A DNA stretch of 64,000 nucleotides from Clitoria ternatea (Eukaryota > Streptophyta > Magnoliopsida > Fabales > Fabaceae), in contig CM075675.1 in the NCBI GenBank assembly GCA_037962975.1, forward strand, positions 29,018,501 to 29,082,500. Direction: 5' to 3'. Under the pieces are notes generated by a model. It made no database searches, had not been told where the DNA came from, and saw only the letters and a list, made by a program, of their open reading frames with translations. The position numbers and the translations under genes are program-made. How positions within the stretch are numbered: position 1 is the stretch's first letter; the number at the start of each line of letters is the position of its first letter. Of the stretch, positions 60,031 to 64,000 are shown piece after piece.

Positions 60031-60789
60031 ATTTAAAGGTACAAATGGAAACATAAATTATTTATTATATATATGGAAATATATAAAATATCCAATAAAT
60101 ATAAATTACTACCCACACTATAAGAAGTAAAAAGGTAGTCACAAAACATCGTCTTCTCTCCCTTATTCTTTCCTCTTGGCTTCGGCATCCATCAGCCATT
60201 GCTTGAGAGAAATGAAGAGAATTGATGAAATGAGAGGTGTGGTAGGAAATGAAGAGGGATTGGGTATTTATAGAAATGGGGAAGGGTTACTATTCCAACG
60301 GTCACTATACAATTTTTAATATTTTTTTTTTTAATATGATCCGGGGTGGCAATCTGGACTGGCGGGGTTCTAAGCACTGTACCGCGTCACCAACGAGAAC
60401 TGGTAAGTCATAACCGGGATCTGAAATCATTGGTCAACTATAGACATTTCTCTTCACCTCGGTTAAATATTAAGCATTGGGGAATCTCCTGTAGGTGTAC
60501 CTCCGGTGTGTCTTGAAGTTCAAGTACGGATTAACACATCAGTTTTAACTTGAAGAACCTCGGATTCCCTTCGAACTGAGGTGTAAAATACCGTACTCCA
60601 CTGAGGCTGTACGAGCTTAGAACTAATGAGGTAACACCGGTCATGAAACCGTGCTAGGACCCCGGTTAATGCAGTCAACATTGACTCCGGACTCTAGGAC
60701 AAAAAAAAAAACTCTTTTTTTCTTCTTTTTTTTCTTTTTCTTTTCTTTTTAATATATATCACCGGACAAAAATAGGTGTTCACAATAAT

Positions 60790-62276
60790 CCTATAAAAAA
60801 ACAACAATAAACTTACCATTTAAAATAAATAAGGACACGGAGCAAACCTTCAGCAAACTTAGTATCTAGAACCTGAAGAGGAAACTCAATGCAAATGTTG
60901 TGCGGATGAACTGAGGCGAACAGGAGGGTTATAAAGAAGTAAAAACGTTCTAAGGAGAGGCGGAAATAGGAAAGAAACCGCCTCCTCATGCTGTGGTTTT
61001 TAGGTGATGTGACGCCTCTGTAAATTGCTTGGTTGAAAAGCGATTCTGCACCCTTAAACTATCTCTTCAAGAGACGGTTTCACCCCACCATGACACTTGG
61101 CACCATTGCCCCAAAATGTCTCTTTGGCATGCGGTTTCTGAAACCGTCTATGCCTCCTGTAGTTTATAAACGTTGATTTGACACTTCCCACCCCAGACCA
61201 CTAAATGTTTCCAAAACAACCCTAAACCTCTAAATATTTTTAAATACTGCCTCATATTGGTCAAAAAGCCTTATTACTTTAGCTTTTTTTTACATTGTCA
61301 AATGCATGATCCATGTTTTCTTCATAATTTATTTTCGTTTAATAATCATTAAAAAATGATTCTAGTGATTATTATACAAGCACTTATAAATACTGTTTAT
61401 TTCTGTTTTAACCCAAGGGAGTGTTTATATATGATATAACTATGTCAAAACTATTTCCTGTAAAAGTGTCTGTATAAACACTAATATTTCTTTCTTCTAA
61501 AACCTCATGTTTCAGTTTCGTGGGCAATCATAGTTTCATAAATCATTATACAGGGGACTCTTAACCAAAAATAAATAAAAATTGACTGCATACAATTTTT
61601 CATACTATCGTTTAATCATGAAATGTTTTGTATGAGAAGTATTCATCATCCACCTTCAGGAACCGATCCAAAGTTTTTTTTACTATTAGTACTATTTTGG
61701 ACCTGTTACATAAAAGTTTAATATATTTCTTTTATTTCTATAATTCCTAAAATAAAATAGATTAAGCACAAATGACAATGCCTAATGTTCCAATTTTATA
61801 ATTCATGCGTAAAATAACTTAAGCCCAAATAACAATGCAGAATGTTTTCATTCCAATGTTTTATAATTCATGTTCATCAATTGCTCAAATTAGAAAGAAA
61901 AAAAACATTTGCTTCACTTCGCTTATCTATTACTGTTGTTAGTGATTTATTTTTAAAATATTTTCTAAAAACCGAAATACAATCCAATCCAAACCGATAT
62001 ATATCGGATCGAATTTTATGGTACATCCTAACTGATCCAATCCAAACCGCATAATGATTTCTTGATTGGATCAGATGACTTTTAGACTCAAAACCTATCC
62101 AATTCAATCCGCGAACACCCTTAGTTTGTACAAACAAAAATATATAAATTTTTATAACAATCACTTTAAAATTTATATGAAAATTAATTTTTAACTAGTT
62201 AATTATGTGAAAATTTGATTAATCATTACTCTTTTTTTACTTCTATCATCTTTATAATGAGAAACGCTATAACATA
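60790..62276. other. Intergenic, with fragments of DNA-transposon ends
   Basis: Positions 60950-61150 contain inverted GAGACGGTTTCA/TGAAACCGTCT and GGCGG/CCGCC motifs like a transposon subterminal region. Positions 61960-62125 contain CCAATCCAAACCG repeats ending GCGAACACCCTTA, resembling one end of an hAT-type repeat. No gene was recognised. Confidence 0.4.
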
Positions 62277-64000
62277 TGTGACATCCCAGATATTTATAAA
62301 AATGTTGTGTAATGAGAAAATATTAAAAATTATTTTTAGAAATTTATTTGATAATTTTTAAGAATTATTGGTTAATTTAAAAGGTGTGATTAGAAGAAGA
62401 GGAGTTTAATTTAAATTGTAAAGGGAATGAAGAAATGACCGGTTGAAAGGGTTACCGGTTGGAAGTGACCGGTTGAGAAGGTAACTGGTTGCCATGAGTT
62501 TAAATAATGGTTTCCTTCTCTTTCCTCAATCATTTACGCAATCATTCACTCTCTCTCACGTGAAGAACATCTGCTACTTTTCTTCTTCTTCCTCCATTGA
62601 TTGAAAGCTATAAGCTTCGAAGGAAGGTTCATTTTACATCAACACCTTGAAATAATTACATAGCTGTGACAGTGGTTTCAAGATAAGTCCTTTGAACCGT
62701 TTAAAAGTTATTACCTCACCTCTTTCACTTCTTTTCTGGACCAAATGATCATATGCATGGAGGAGGGGTACTGTTCTGATCCCCACTCCTCTTAGTTGTA
62801 AGCCTGAAAATGGCCCTTGATCGTGTGGATGGTGGTGTGATGGTAACGTATTTCATGTTCTAAACCGTAGGTAGTAGAATAAGTAAGGAAGCTGGTATTG
62901 GAACGGAGGAGCTGTGAAACCAGAAACTGTTGAAACGTGGAATAGAGATAAGGGGGTGTTCGGGTTATAATTAATTAGAATAGGACATACTGTCTGAGTC
63001 GTTGGAATGACTGTGAACCGAGTAAGAGTTAATGCTGAATGAAAACTATGTGAATATGTATATGAATATGCGTATGAATGTACATACTGATCGGTTTAGG
63101 ATCGTGTGTGTATGCATGACTTAATATTTAATGTTGTGATAACACAGATGGTGTTGGGTGAAAGTTATGTATGTATATGTGTGTATGTGTAAATCCTATT
63201 GAAATTGAATTAGTGTTTTATGGCAATGTTGAGTCAGGTTTGACAAGCAGGTCACCCGAGTGATGTTGTTAATGGCCACTTGTGAAATGAGATTATTTGA
63301 TAATGTGTTTGTCTGTGAAAATATTATATTGATGGGCTCGACAAGTCGGTCGCCCTACGTTGAGAGCACAAGTCTGTTTCTGACAGTTACAATAATGATT
63401 GTAATGAGTTGGTTGTTTAAATGATTGAGATGTGATTATGTGCTATGGATGGCCGACGGTATATGTTACCCTCATTTTTTGCTTCAGTGGTCAAGTCGGA
63501 CCCAGTTGAGCTACCCAGAGGTCTTTGACCCAGTGGTTGAGGGGGAGCCAAGTCGGGCTCGGTGAACCAAGTCGGGTTCACAGGATGTCAAGTCGGACTC
63601 CCAGCTGAAGGCCGATCCTTTAGTATCCGGATACTAGGCGTCGATTTTATGTGAGTCAGTTGTGACAATTGATGATTTGATGATTTTACCAAGTGCAATT
63701 TGTTATAATTGCCGAATGAGAATTTGATATATTTGATGAGTATGATTTGACTTATTTGCCGAATGTGATTGGTTATATTTATCGAGTGGTAAATTATTAT
63801 ACTGGCCGAATGAGTGATTTGTTAAAATGGCTGTGTTAATTACTATGATTGACGAGTGTTAGTTAAATGCCGAGTGTGATATGCAAATTGAGGATAAAGG
63901 AATCAGACGGATTTTATACTTGTATTTATTAATTAAATTCCATTCTAGATTAATTATGATGCTAAACACTCACCCTTGCTATGGTTTTCATTTTTAGTAA
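62277..64000 (+). mobile_element. Partial Tekay-type LTR, opposite orientation, cut by the window end
   Basis: Starts TGTGACATCCCAGATATTTA and matches the complement of 25608-27331 over 1724 bases, with about six differences in the first 245. ACCGGTT motifs lie at 62438, 62454, 62468 and (as AACTGGTT) near 62483, followed by TTTAAATAA at 62499. No polypurine tract precedes it, so it is the outer 5' end: a 5' LTR or solo LTR continuing to the right. Confidence 0.85.

Larger units (their letters stand above)
57294..60784. mobile_element. Solo LTR of a large retrotransposon, 3.5 kb
   Basis: Begins TGTCGTGACCGGGGTCCC and ends GTGTTCACA, with TG..CA ends. It is flanked by the 5-bp duplication ATAAT (57289-57293 and 60785-60789). 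No primer-binding site, coding domain or second LTR is inside. Very long AT-rich LTRs of this kind are typical of Ogre/Tat-group elements in legumes, which is an inference. TATA-like boxes lie at 59553-59566 and 60265-60280 on the plus strand. Confidence 0.75.

Overview
This window is nuclear DNA from a flowering plant. It has intron-containing genes, long AT-rich spacers and nested transposable elements. The retroelement families, with LTRs rich in CACTCGG-type motifs and a very large AT-rich solo LTR, suggest a legume, perhaps a phaseoloid bean. That placement is inference. No bacterial, organellar, rRNA or tRNA features were recognised.

Layout. Positions 1-1323 are the end of a minus-strand LTR, followed by a small inverted-repeat element (1332-1820). 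Positions 3.8-9.0 kb hold a decayed FAR1/MULE-type transposase gene (+) and, facing it tail to tail, a decayed Ulp1 (C48) protease-like gene (-). This pairing is known from MULEs that carry Ulp1-like genes. Positions 10.2-12.3 kb contain a SERK-type receptor-kinase pseudogene fragment and an RNase H1 N-terminal-domain pseudogene. The only clearly intact host genes form a small island: an ankyrin plus tandem CCCH zinc-finger protein (15097-17175, with an intron in its 5' UTR) and a six-exon DUF1666 protein (19738-23612).

From 24.9 kb onward the window is almost entirely transposons. A minus-strand Tekay-type chromovirus retroelement (3' LTR 24896-27331, gag-pol to 31766) lacks its 5' LTR and abuts a CACTA (En/Spm) transposon. 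The CACTA spans about 31935-56422. It has subterminal TAGCGACGG arrays at both ends, TNPD and TNPA genes, and a captured fragment of the host RNA-binding protein gene RZ1A. Inside it sits a complete Tat/Retand-type LTR retrotransposon (37935-49724). This has 804-bp LTRs, a GTTGC target duplication, an archaeal-type RNase H, an antisense extra ORF pair and a 59-bp tandem repeat. Right of the CACTA lie a plant-mobile-domain remnant, a 3.5-kb solo LTR (57294-60784, target duplication ATAAT) and an opposite-orientation copy of the Tekay-type LTR running off the window end (62277-64000).

Inferred order of events: the Tekay-type element was already truncated or rearranged when the CACTA arrived. 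The Retand-type element then inserted into the CACTA. Its two LTRs differ at about 18 of 804 sites, and all the differences are transitions, as expected of methylated silent chromatin. Nearly every transposon gene here carries stops or frameshifts. The CACTA transposase is among the least damaged.
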